From Rubrivivax sp. (lineage in GTDB: Bacteria > Pseudomonadota > Gammaproteobacteria > Burkholderiales > Burkholderiaceae_C): a DNA stretch of 64,000 bases. The translations under genes and the position numbers were made by a program. Shown here one piece after another: positions 16,210-24,003 of the stretch; within the stretch, counting starts at the first letter, position 1; each line of letters begins with the position of its first letter. The notes below the pieces were generated by a model. The model did not search any database. It saw only the letters and a list, made by a program, of their open reading frames with translations, and had not been told where the DNA came from. The DNA is taken from assembly GCA_027487905.1 (NCBI GenBank), contig JAIYCR010000082.1, positions 62,001-126,000 on the forward strand. Direction: 5' to 3'.

Positions 16210-17199
16210 TCAGGCCGGCCGGGTGATGCGGCTGCGCAGCACGCCGATGCCCTGAACCTCCAGCTCGACGACGTCGCCGGGCTTCAGGTAGCGCAGCTGC
16301 TCCAGGCCGCAGCCATTGCCCACGGTGCCCGAACCGAGGAACTCGCCCGGGTGCAGCGTCTCGCTGCGCGAGATGTGGGCGATCAGGTCCTCGAAGCGCC
16401 AGCGCATGTCGCCCGAATGGCCTCGCCCCCATTCCTCTCCATTGACGCGGGCGATCATGGTCAGGTCGTAGGGGTCGGGCAGTTCGTCGGCGGTGACCAG
16501 GCAGGGGCCCATGACGTTGGCGGTGTCGAAGTCCTTGCCCTTGGCCGGACCGAGCATGCCGCCCATCTCGGCGGCCTGCGCATCGCGCGCACTGATGTCG
16601 TTGAAGATGGTGTAGCCGAAGATGAACTCGCGGGCATCCTCGGCTCGCACGTCCTTGGCAGCCCGGGCGATGTAGCAGCCGAACTCGAGCTCGAAATCGA
16701 GCGCCTGGCTGTAGGCCGGCCAGACCACGTCATCGTCGGCGCCGATGGTGGCGAAGCGGTTGCACTTGTAGTAGATCGGCTGGCGCTGGAAGGTCTCGAT
16801 GACGCGGTCGTCGGCGCGGGTGTTCATCGCTGCCAGCGTGGCTGCGGGGTCGGGTGTTCGCAGGGCCCGTGCCTGGCGCGCCGCCGCGAAGGCCTGCTTC
16901 AGGTGCAGTTCGAAGCAGGAGCAGTCCCGCATCTGCACCGGCGGCTGTATGGGCGCGCGCAGCCGGAGGTCGGCGCGGGCGGTGACCGCCTGGCGCGGTG
17001 CGAGGGCCACCGCCTCACGGGCCATGGCCCAGGCCTCGGGGCCGGCTTCGATCAGGGCCTGCACCTGGGACAGCGCCAGCGCCTCTCCCAGACCGAGCGC
17101 CTGCGCCGCCTGCTGCAGGTCCAGCACGGCTTGGTCGCCGTCGATCAGTGCGCCGGCGCGCGCAGGCACGCCGGCGCGCTGGAATGTCACCAGTCGCAT
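16210..17199 (-). CDS. Fumarylacetoacetate hydrolase family protein
   Basis: FAH-fold enzyme of 329 residues, longer than its paralogue at 7479 because of an N-terminal domain (MRLVTFQRAGVPARAGALID). Metal-site region: LDFELEFGCYIARAAKD, followed by FGYTIFNDISARDAQ and, toward the end, GSGTVGNGCGLEQLRYLKPGDVVELEV (key part GSGTVGNG). GGAAGGAAG precedes the ATG. It follows the hemerythrin gene by 25 bases and precedes the oxygenase genes. In known pathways such proteins act after ring cleavage. Substrate unknown. Confidence 0.92.
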   Translation of the reverse strand: MRLVTFQRAGVPARAGALIDGDQAVLDLQQAAQALGLGEALALSQVQALIEAGPEAWAMAREAVALAPRQAVTARADLRLRAPIQPPVQMRDCSCFELHLKQAFAAARQARALRTPDPAATLAAMNTRADDRVIETFQRQPIYYKCNRFATIGADDDVVWPAYSQALDFELEFGCYIARAAKDVRAEDAREFIFGYTIFNDISARDAQAAEMGGMLGPAKGKDFDTANVMGPCLVTADELPDPYDLTMIARVNGEEWGRGHSGDMRWRFEDLIAHISRSETLHPGEFLGSGTVGNGCGLEQLRYLKPGDVVELEVQGIGVLRSRITRPA

Positions 17200-17224
17200 G
17201 TCTTCCTTCCAGTTCCGGTGCGCG

Positions 17225-17701
17225 TCAGGCGCCGGCCATCGGGGCGGGCACGGCGCCGCCGGTCACGTCGCGCCGCAGCACCACCGGCGCACCGCCCAGG
17301 CTGCGCTTGGACATCCAGTGCGCGAGCGCGGCATCCATGTAGTCGGCATGGCCGGGAAACCAGCCGGCCAGGGCCTGGGCCAGTTCCCGGGCCACGCCCG
17401 GTGCGCGCTCGGCTTGCGCCGGGTCGTCGCACATCGCCAGCACCTCGCGAACCGACGCCAGCACCGCGGCGTGTTCGTCGGCGTGGCACTGGGCTGCGGG
17501 AAAGCCGGTGGCGCCCATCCACGCTTCTTCCTGGGCGAAGTGCTCGACGCAGTGGGCCTGCAGCGAGCGCATCGCGGCAGCCAGGTCCGTTGCGCTGGCC
17601 GCCTGCAGCGCGGCCACGCAGCGCACGAAGTCCTCGTGGGTCTGGTCGAGCGGTGTGTAGCCGAGGAGGAAGCGATCCGACCAGTGCAGGGATTCGGTCA
17701 T
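17225..17701 (-). CDS. Bacteriohemerythrin
   Basis: Single-domain di-iron oxygen-binding protein, 158 residues. Iron ligands are visible in order: H in LDQTHEDF, H and E in HCVEHFAQEEAWM, two H in CHADEHAAV, and H/D in FPGHADYMDAALAHW. There is no fused sensor or signalling domain, so oxygen storage, delivery or scavenging is more likely than signalling. It is the first gene of the minus-strand group leading to the ring-hydroxylating oxygenase. About 28 extra residues after the last ligand (RRDVTGGAVPAPMAGA) are not part of the domain. Confidence 0.93.
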   Translation of the reverse strand: MTESLHWSDRFLLGYTPLDQTHEDFVRCVAALQAASATDLAAAMRSLQAHCVEHFAQEEAWMGATGFPAAQCHADEHAAVLASVREVLAMCDDPAQAERAPGVARELAQALAGWFPGHADYMDAALAHWMSKRSLGGAPVVLRRDVTGGAVPAPMAGA

Positions 17702-17816
17702 GGCGAAGCTGCCGATGAAGGTGCAGGCGAGGCGGCCAGGCCGCTGGGCTGGCTCGAGTGGGCCCGGCGGGTTCGACGAGCGCCGAGGGTAATCACTTAG
17801 TTAAACAGATCAGCGC

Positions 17817-17826
17817 TTTGTGTTCA
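17817..17826. promoter_or_regulatory. TTTGTGTTCA element in divergent promoter
   Basis: Ten-base element identical to 9538-9547, next to an AGCGCT core, in the 210-base divergent gap between hemerythrin and DUF35 genes. AATCAC also precedes it at both places (17791 and 9524). Possible shared operator half-site. Confidence 0.35.
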
Positions 17827-17911
17827 CATATTTCACTCTGTCGGGCGCGCCGAGTCAATGCCCGATGCACCGCGTCGCCGCTGCGCTGCGCCCTCCGCCG
17901 CCCCTCAGCCC

Positions 17912-18352
17912 ATGCCCCGAAAACTTCCCCTCGTCACCGCGGAGACCGCGGGCTTCTGGCAGGGAGGCCGCGAGGGACGCCTGCTGCTGCAGCACTGCGA
18001 TGCCTGCAGCCGCTGGTTTCACCCGCCCGCGCCCGTCTGCCCGCGCTGCAACTCGCTGGAGGTCGCACCCAAGGCGGTCAGCGGCCTGGGCAGGGTGCTG
18101 TCGTGCACGGTGAACCACCAGGCCTGGCGGCCCGAGCTGACCGAGCCCTACGCGGTGGCCATCATCGCGCTGGACGACCAACCCGGCTTGCAGCTGCTGA
18201 GCAACGTGGTCGGCCTGCCGCCGCAGGAGGTTCGAAGCGGGCTGGCGGTGCAGGTGGTGTTCGAGCAGCACGAGGATGTCTGGTTGCCGCTGTTCGAGCC
18301 GCGCACCCCCGCCACGGCGCCCTCCCCGTCAACCCAGGCGGAGGCGCCATGA
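17912..18352 (+). CDS. Zn-ribbon/OB-fold DUF35 protein
   Basis: A 146-residue partner protein with an N-terminal rubredoxin-like zinc ribbon (CDACSRWFHPPAPVCPRC, two CxxC pairs) and a C-terminal OB fold (GLGRVLSCTVNHQAWRPEL, YAVAIIALDDQPG). DUF35 proteins bind thiolase-fold enzymes such as Ltp2 and HMG-CoA-synthase-like proteins. The next gene is such a thiolase-fold protein and starts inside this stop codon (ATGA). ATG at 17912 begins at the conserved MPRKLPLV; an ATG at 17858 would add 18 low-complexity residues. Confidence 0.92.
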   Translation: MPRKLPLVTAETAGFWQGGREGRLLLQHCDACSRWFHPPAPVCPRCNSLEVAPKAVSGLGRVLSCTVNHQAWRPELTEPYAVAIIALDDQPGLQLLSNVVGLPPQEVRSGLAVQVVFEQHEDVWLPLFEPRTPATAPSPSTQAEAP

Positions 18353-19542
18353 CAGCCCATCGCCTGCACGAGAAGAAGGTCGCCATCACCGGCATCGGGC
18401 AATCCGAGGTCGCCCGCCCATCGGACAAGTCGGCGATGCGCCTGACGGTGGACGCCGCGCTCGAGGCGATCGCCGATGCCGGCCTCAAGCGCGACGACAT
18501 CGACGGCGTGGCCTGCTGGCCGGGCGACAACCACCATGGCAACAGCTTTTCACCGGTGGGCCCGAATGCGCTGATCGGAACGCTCGGCCTGAAGGTCGAC
18601 TGGTACGGCGGCGGCTACGAAGGCCCCGGTCCGCTGGCCGGCGTGATCAACGGCGCCATGGCCATCGCCGCGGGGCTGTGTCGTCATGTCCTGGTCTTCC
18701 GCACCATCACCGAGGCCAGCTCGCGCCGCGTCGACAAGGGCGGCAACGCGCTGAGCAACAAGACCACCGGCCGCGACGGCAGCTTCTTCTGGCAGTGGTA
18801 CACGCCTTACCACGTCCATTCGGCGGCCACCCTGATGGCCCTGTATGCGCAGGCCCATTTCGACCGCTACGGCACCACCTCGGAACAGCTGGCCCAGATC
18901 GCGCTGACCTGCAGGGCGAACGCCGCCTTGAACCCCAAGGCCATCTACCGCACGCCGCTGAGCCTGGACGACTACATGGCCTCGCGCATGATCTCCACGC
19001 CGCTGCGGCTGCTGGACTGCGACGTGCACTGCGATGCCTCCACCGCCATCGTGCTGTCGCGCATCGACGCGGCGCAGGGCGGGCCGAACCCTCCGGTGCG
19101 AATCGAGGCCATCGGTTCGGCCCTGCACCAGCCCTGGTCCTGGGACCAGATCCCGCTCACGCGCATGGCCGCCCACGACGCTGCGCAAATGATGTGGAAG
19201 CGCACCGACATCCGGCCTCACGAAGTGCGCCAGGCCCAGCTTTACGACGGCTTCTCCATCCTCACCCTGCTGTGGCTGGAGGCGCTGGGTCTCGCGGCCG
19301 AAGGCGAGGGCGGCGCCTTCATCGAAGGCGGACAGCGCATCGCCCGCGATGGGGTGCTGCCGGTGAACACCAACGGCGGGCAGCTGTCCGGCGGCCGCAC
19401 CCACGGCCTGGGCTATGTGCACGAGGCCTGCCTGCAGCTGTGGGGCCGTGCCGGTGCCCGACAGATCACCCCCCACCAGGTGGCGGTGGCGGCCTCCGGT
19501 GGCGGACCTCTTGCCGGCAGCCTGCTGCTGGTGCGCGAATAG
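18349..19542 (+). CDS. Thiolase-fold protein lacking thiolase cysteine (Ltp2-like aldolase)
   Basis: A 397-residue thiolase-superfamily protein. Where true SCP-X thiolases read NNACATGSTAL, this one reads GGYEGPGPLAG: the nucleophilic cysteine is replaced by tyrosine. The usual HDCF block is YDGFSILTLLWLEALG, and GHPxGATG is SGGRTHGLGY. These changes fit the steroid side-chain retro-aldolase Ltp2, which works with a DUF35 partner, and the DUF35 gene is fused in operon by a four-base overlap. Likely role: retro-aldol release of a short acyl-CoA from a hydroxyacyl-CoA. A non-catalytic thiolase homologue is the alternative. Confidence 0.85.
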   Translation: MTAHRLHEKKVAITGIGQSEVARPSDKSAMRLTVDAALEAIADAGLKRDDIDGVACWPGDNHHGNSFSPVGPNALIGTLGLKVDWYGGGYEGPGPLAGVINGAMAIAAGLCRHVLVFRTITEASSRRVDKGGNALSNKTTGRDGSFFWQWYTPYHVHSAATLMALYAQAHFDRYGTTSEQLAQIALTCRANAALNPKAIYRTPLSLDDYMASRMISTPLRLLDCDVHCDASTAIVLSRIDAAQGGPNPPVRIEAIGSALHQPWSWDQIPLTRMAAHDAAQMMWKRTDIRPHEVRQAQLYDGFSILTLLWLEALGLAAEGEGGAFIEGGQRIARDGVLPVNTNGGQLSGGRTHGLGYVHEACLQLWGRAGARQITPHQVAVAASGGGPLAGSLLLVRE

Positions 19543-19551
19543 GAGTCGTAT

Positions 19552-20874
19552 ATGGACAAGACCTCTGCAGCCGCCGCGGCGGCGCCTCCCGAGTCGGGCG
19601 CCCCCGCGCACGGGCTGGGCATCGACGGCACCGAATTCAAGCGGGCCTGGCGCATCGTCGTGCTGGCCACGCTGGGGCTGGCCATCAATTCCAACTCGGC
19701 CATGCTCTATGCCTTCGGTGCCATGGTGGTGCCGCTGCAGCAGGCCTTCGGCTGGGAACGGGCCGACCTGCAGACGGCGGTCAGCTTCCTGTTCCTGGGC
19801 GCCATCGTCGGCTCGCAGGCGGTGGGCTGGCTGAACCTTCGCTTCGGCATGAAGCGGGTCACGCTGGTGTCGCTGACCTGCCTGTCACTCGGCTACGTGC
19901 TGCTGACCCGGCTGGGGCCGCAGATCTGGCAGCTCTATGCGATGTTCCTGCTGCTCTCGCTGGCCAGCATGGGCACGATGCACGTCACCTGGACCTACCT
20001 GGTGAACCTCTGGTTCGAGCGCAACCGGGGCCTGGCCCTGGCCCTGGTGCTGTCGGGCACGGGCCTTGCGGCCATGCTGGTGCCCTCGGCGGTCAGCGCG
20101 GTCATCACCCGCTGGAACTGGCAAGCCGCGTTCTGGCTGATGGCGGCACTGCCGCTGGTGCTGGTGGTGCCGCTGGTGCTGGCCTGGATGAAGGAGCCGC
20201 CCCGGGCCCTGCCCACCACGGCGAACCCGGGTGGCGGTGGCGCTGACGCCGCCGCCGAACGGCCGGGCCTGAGCTTCAAGGCCGGCCTGCGCAGTGGCCG
20301 CTTCTGGATGCTGAACCTGTCGCTGTCGCTGATCGTCGCCTGCATCGTGGGCATGGTGACCAGCGGCGTGCCGCTGCTGCGCGACAAGGGCCTGGACGCG
20401 ACCGATGCCGCCCGCATCTTCGGAACCTTCGGCCTGTCGCTGATCCTCGGCCGCGTGGTCGTGGGCTATCTGGTCGATCGCCTGTGGGCGCCCGGCGTGG
20501 CTGCGGTCGCGCTCGCCCTGCCGGCCGTGGGCTGCGTGCTGCTGGCCACCGCAGGACCGGGCGACACGGTCCAGCTCGTGGCCGGCGTGATGCTGGTGGG
20601 CATCGGCTCGGGCGCCGAATTCGATGTCGCTGCCTTCCTGATGGCACGCTATTTCGGCCTGCGCGACTACGGGCGACTGTTCGGGGTGCACCTGGGGCTG
20701 ATCACGCTGGCCTCCACCCTCGCGCCGCTGCTCTTCGGCCAGCTGTACCGCAGCACGGGGAACTACGATTCGCTGCTGATGGTGTGCGGCACCATCTTCC
20801 TGTTCGGCGGGCTGTCGCTGCTGGCGCTGGGCCGCTACCCTCGCTTCAGCGATTCGGCCCCTCCTGCGCCCTGA
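19552..20874 (+). CDS. MFS transporter (oxalate/formate-antiporter-like)
   Basis: A 440-residue 12-helix carrier with the helix 2-3 loop LNLRFGMKRV and a central cytoplasmic loop (MKEPPRALPTTANPGGGGADAAAERPG region). Its closest visible resemblance is to monocarboxylate/OFA-type MFS proteins. AGGAG precedes the ATG at good spacing and the gene starts nine bases after the aldolase stop, so cotranscription is likely. A short tandem repeat spans its stop codon. Candidate importer of the acid substrate or exporter of a product. Confidence 0.9.
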   Translation: MDKTSAAAAAAPPESGAPAHGLGIDGTEFKRAWRIVVLATLGLAINSNSAMLYAFGAMVVPLQQAFGWERADLQTAVSFLFLGAIVGSQAVGWLNLRFGMKRVTLVSLTCLSLGYVLLTRLGPQIWQLYAMFLLLSLASMGTMHVTWTYLVNLWFERNRGLALALVLSGTGLAAMLVPSAVSAVITRWNWQAAFWLMAALPLVLVVPLVLAWMKEPPRALPTTANPGGGGADAAAERPGLSFKAGLRSGRFWMLNLSLSLIVACIVGMVTSGVPLLRDKGLDATDAARIFGTFGLSLILGRVVVGYLVDRLWAPGVAAVALALPAVGCVLLATAGPGDTVQLVAGVMLVGIGSGAEFDVAAFLMARYFGLRDYGRLFGVHLGLITLASTLAPLLFGQLYRSTGNYDSLLMVCGTIFLFGGLSLLALGRYPRFSDSAPPAP

Positions 20875-20900
20875 TCCCTGCGCCCTGATCCCTGCACCCT
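20863..20900. repeat. 14-bp tandem repeat over a stop codon
   Basis: The unit CCTGCGCCCTGATC occurs at 20863-20876 and 20877-20890, with a partial third copy to 20900. The MFS stop TGA (20872-20874) is inside the first copy, so a change in copy number would not alter the protein. Confidence 0.85.
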
Positions 20901-20932
20901 TGTCTCGCGGTGCACCTCCCCCCTTGACCTGA

Positions 20933-22183
20933 ATGACTTCGACTGCTCCCACCATCGTCATCGTCGGCGCCGGACAGGCCGGCTACCAGACCGCCGCTTC
21001 CCTTCGCCAGGAAGGCCATGAGGGGCGCATCGTGCTGGTGGGCGATGAACCCGGGCTTCCCTACCAGCGCCCGCCCCTGTCCAAGGCCTATCTGCTGGGC
21101 AAGGTGCAGGCCGGTGCGCTGCGTTTCCGGCAACCGGAGTGGTACGAGCAGAACCGCATCGAGCGCGTCGAGGCGCGCGTCACCGGCATCGACCGTGCGG
21201 CCAGGTGCGTGACGCTGGCCGGCGACGCTTCCTCGATCGGCTACGACCACCTGGTGCTGGCCCTGGGCGCGCGCAACCGCGTTCCCGCCGTGCCGGGCGT
21301 GCCGTGCGACGGCGTGCTGGGCATCCGCACGCTGGCCGACGCCGATGCGCTGGCCGGGCACCTGTCCAGTGCCCGGCGCGTGGTGGTGGTGGGTGCGGGC
21401 TTCATCGGCCTGGAGTTCGCGGCGGTCGCCGCCGCCCGGGGCCTGCAGGTGGATGTCCTCGAGCTGGGGACCCGGCCCATGGCGCGAGCGCTGAGCGAAC
21501 CGACGTCCGCCGCCTTCGACGCCGCCCACCGCCAATGGGGCGTCAGCCTGCACTACGGCCAGGCCCTGCAGGAAGTGCTCGCCCGCTCAGGCCGGGTGAG
21601 CGGCGTGCGCACCACCGATGGCTCGGTGATCGACTGCGATCTGGTCGTCTATGGCATCGGCGTGCTGCCCAATGCGGAGCTGGCCGCACAAGCCGGCCTG
21701 GCGGTGGACAACGGGGTCTGTGTGGACGCCTTGCTGCAGACCTCCGACCCCGCCATCTCCGCCCTCGGAGACCTGGTGAGCTTTCCGACGCCCTGGGCAG
21801 CGCAGGCCATCCGCCTGGAATCGGTGCAGAACGCGGTCGACCAGGCGCGTGCGCTGGCCGCACGGCTGGCGGGCAAGCCGGCGTCGCCCTATGCCGCCCT
21901 GCCCTGGTTCTGGACCGACCAGGGCGATCTCAAGCTGCAGATCGCCGGCCTGTCGCACGGCCATGACAGCACCGCGGTGCTGGGCGATGCGGCGGCACGG
22001 CAGTTCAGCGTGCTGTGCTTCCAGGCGGGCCGGCTGGTGGCGGTGGAGTCGTGCAACCGGCCGGCCGATCACATGGCCGCACGCAAGCTTTTGGCGCGGC
22101 CCGATCCGCTGTCGGCACAGCAGGCGGCGCAGCCGGGCTTCGACCTCAAGGCCTTCGAGGCCGCCACGCGACCGGCCGCCTGA
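20933..22183 (+). CDS. FAD-dependent ferredoxin/rubredoxin reductase
   Basis: NAD(P)H-dependent flavoprotein of 416 residues, of the putidaredoxin/rhodocoxin reductase type. FAD motif: IVIVGAGQAGYQTAASLR; then PYQRPPLSK, the NAD-binding VVVVGAGFIGLEFAAVAA, and the second FAD contact ISALGDLVSFPTPW. C-terminal ferredoxin-reductase domain follows. It would feed electrons to a small carrier serving the P450s or Rieske enzymes. No [2Fe-2S] ferredoxin gene is in the window; a rubredoxin is at 60608. The ATG at 20933 has no strong ribosome site. Confidence 0.93.
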   Translation: MTSTAPTIVIVGAGQAGYQTAASLRQEGHEGRIVLVGDEPGLPYQRPPLSKAYLLGKVQAGALRFRQPEWYEQNRIERVEARVTGIDRAARCVTLAGDASSIGYDHLVLALGARNRVPAVPGVPCDGVLGIRTLADADALAGHLSSARRVVVVGAGFIGLEFAAVAAARGLQVDVLELGTRPMARALSEPTSAAFDAAHRQWGVSLHYGQALQEVLARSGRVSGVRTTDGSVIDCDLVVYGIGVLPNAELAAQAGLAVDNGVCVDALLQTSDPAISALGDLVSFPTPWAAQAIRLESVQNAVDQARALAARLAGKPASPYAALPWFWTDQGDLKLQIAGLSHGHDSTAVLGDAAARQFSVLCFQAGRLVAVESCNRPADHMAARKLLARPDPLSAQQAAQPGFDLKAFEAATRPAA

Positions 22184-22228
22184 AGCCCAGGGCCGTGGCC
22201 CGGGCCCGGGCCTGGGCCGAAACCCTTC

Positions 22229-22246
22229 GCCCGGCCCACGCCGGGC
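22229..22246. terminator. GC-rich hairpin between convergent genes
   Basis: GCCCGGC-CCAC-GCCGGGC forms a perfect 7-bp stem with a 4-base loop in the 87-base gap between the convergent reductase and SDR genes. There is no T-run, so intrinsic termination is uncertain. Confidence 0.4.
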
Positions 22247-22270
22247 AAGGTGCCCGTGCGACTCGACCGG

Positions 22271-23101
22271 TCAGAGCTTGTTCGAACCCATGCGCGCGAA
22301 GAACTCGCGCATCGGCGCCATCGCAGGCGAGTGGCTGGTCCATCCGCCATCCACCGGCAGCACGGCACCGGTGATGAAGGAGGACTCGTCGCTGGCCAGG
22401 AAAGCCACGACGTCGGCGATCTGGCGAGGGCGGCCCAGCTCGGGCGTGAGGTGCTGGTCGAGCAGGATCTGCTTGAGCTCGGCCGGCATGTGGGCCGCCG
22501 ATTTCTCGGTCAGCGCCAGCCCGATCATGATGGCGTTCGAGCGGATGCCCTGCTTGCCGTACTGGGCCGCGACGGACCTTGCCAGCGCCATCAACGCCGC
22601 CTTCGATGCGGCATAGGAGGTGAGGGTGATGTCCCCGAGCGCTCCGAAGCCCGAGGTGGCGAAGATGATCGAGCCGCCGCCGCCCGTCAGCATGTGAGGC
22701 ACCACATGCTTGCAGCACAGCATCGCACCGCGCGCATTGACGTCCATCGCCCGGTCCCAGGCGGCGATGTCGACGTTGACCACGTCGCGGTCGGCATGGC
22801 GCTGGGCGGTGTCCAGCGCCGCAGCGTTGTTGTGCAGGATGTCGATGCGACCGTAACGGCCCATGACCGCCTGCACCAGGGCCTGGATGTCCGATTCCGA
22901 AGCCACGTCGGCCTGCAGCGCGAGTGCGTCGCCCCCGCCGGTGCGGATGGCCTGCGCCACACGCTCGGCGGCCGGTCCGTCGATGTCTGCCACTGCCACT
23001 GCGGCGCCGTGTATCGCCAGCACCCGGGCGCATTCCTCGCCGAGTCCGGACCCCGCGCCGGTGACGATGGCCACGCGCCCGGTGAGCTTTCCTGCATTCA
23101 T
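22271..23101 (-). CDS. Short-chain dehydrogenase/reductase
   Basis: A 276-residue SDR with TGAGSGLGEE, ADIDG after beta-2 (NAD preference), HNNAA, serine in FATSGFG and the catalytic YAASK. The C-terminal ESSFITGAVLPVDGGWTSH block is classical. It is the last gene of the long minus-strand group that starts with the DUF1302 gene, 49 bases after the crotonase stop. Seven SDR genes lie in the window; each probably serves a different hydroxyl group or CoA ester. Confidence 0.92.
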   Translation of the reverse strand: MNAGKLTGRVAIVTGAGSGLGEECARVLAIHGAAVAVADIDGPAAERVAQAIRTGGGDALALQADVASESDIQALVQAVMGRYGRIDILHNNAAALDTAQRHADRDVVNVDIAAWDRAMDVNARGAMLCCKHVVPHMLTGGGGSIIFATSGFGALGDITLTSYAASKAALMALARSVAAQYGKQGIRSNAIMIGLALTEKSAAHMPAELKQILLDQHLTPELGRPRQIADVVAFLASDESSFITGAVLPVDGGWTSHSPAMAPMREFFARMGSNKL

Positions 23102-23150
23102 CGCCTGCTCCGTTGCCGGGCCGCCAAAAAGCCCTTGGGGGGATTCATCG

Positions 23151-23996
23151 TCAGGCCCCGCTGAAGCGCGGCGGCCGCTTTTCCTTGAAGGCCAGCGCGG
23201 CCTCCTTCACATCCTGCATGGGCGCGAGCTGGGCGAAGAGATCGAGTTCAAGGTCAAGCCCCGACTTGAGCTCGGTCTGCATCGCGGCGCGCGCCGCACG
23301 CTTGGCATATTGGGTGGCCGTGGGCGGCTTGGCGGCGATGCGTGCGGCCAGGGCCTGCACCTCGGCGAGCAGGCTTTCGGGGCTGGTCGAAACGCGGGTG
23401 ACCAGGCCGATGGCCAGCGCCTGCGCGGCGCTCAGGCGCTCGTTGCTCAGCAGCAAGTCCAGTGCGCGGCCGTAGCCGACCACCCGGGGCAGGCGCTGGG
23501 TGCCACCGCCGCCAGGGATCAGCCCGAGCCCGGTCTCCGGCAGCGCCAGCGTTGCATCGGGTGAGGCGAAGCGGATATCGCAGGCCAGGGCGAGCTCCAG
23601 GCCACCGCCCATGCAGTAGCCGTGCAGGGCGGCGATGACCGGCTTGTCGGTGCGGTCGAGCGCCTCGATCCAGCGCGAACGCTGCATGCGGCGGCGCACC
23701 TGCACCGAGGTTTCTGCGCCTCGGCTCTCCTTGATGTCGGCCCCGGCGCAGAAGCCCCGCGGGCCTTCCCCGCGGATGACGATCACGTTCACCGACGGAT
23801 CGGCGTCCAGCTCGGCCAGCGCGGCCGGGACGCCGCGGCGGATGCCGTCGTTGATCGCGTTGATCTGGGCCGGGCGGTCCAGCACGACCCAGCCCACGGC
23901 GCCGTCACGCTGGACGCGGACGACCGCCGCATCGGCCGGCGGCAAGCCGCGATCCACCAGGGGCGCGGCCACAGGCTGCTCGGTCACAGGATGCAT
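23151..23996 (-). CDS. Enoyl-CoA hydratase (crotonase family)
   Basis: Crotonase-fold protein of 281 residues. The oxyanion-hole segments are RGFCAGADI and YCMGGGLELALACD. Both catalytic glutamates of true enoyl-CoA hydratases appear to be present, one in GGGLELA and one in ALPETGLGLIPGGGGTQRL. It therefore probably hydrates a 2-enoyl-CoA, in contrast to the crotonase at 62051. Eight bases separate it from the upstream VOC gene. Confidence 0.92.
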   Translation of the reverse strand: MHPVTEQPVAAPLVDRGLPPADAAVVRVQRDGAVGWVVLDRPAQINAINDGIRRGVPAALAELDADPSVNVIVIRGEGPRGFCAGADIKESRGAETSVQVRRRMQRSRWIEALDRTDKPVIAALHGYCMGGGLELALACDIRFASPDATLALPETGLGLIPGGGGTQRLPRVVGYGRALDLLLSNERLSAAQALAIGLVTRVSTSPESLLAEVQALAARIAAKPPTATQYAKRAARAAMQTELKSGLDLELDLFAQLAPMQDVKEAALAFKEKRPPRFSGA

Positions 23997-24003
23997 GGAC
24001 GCC

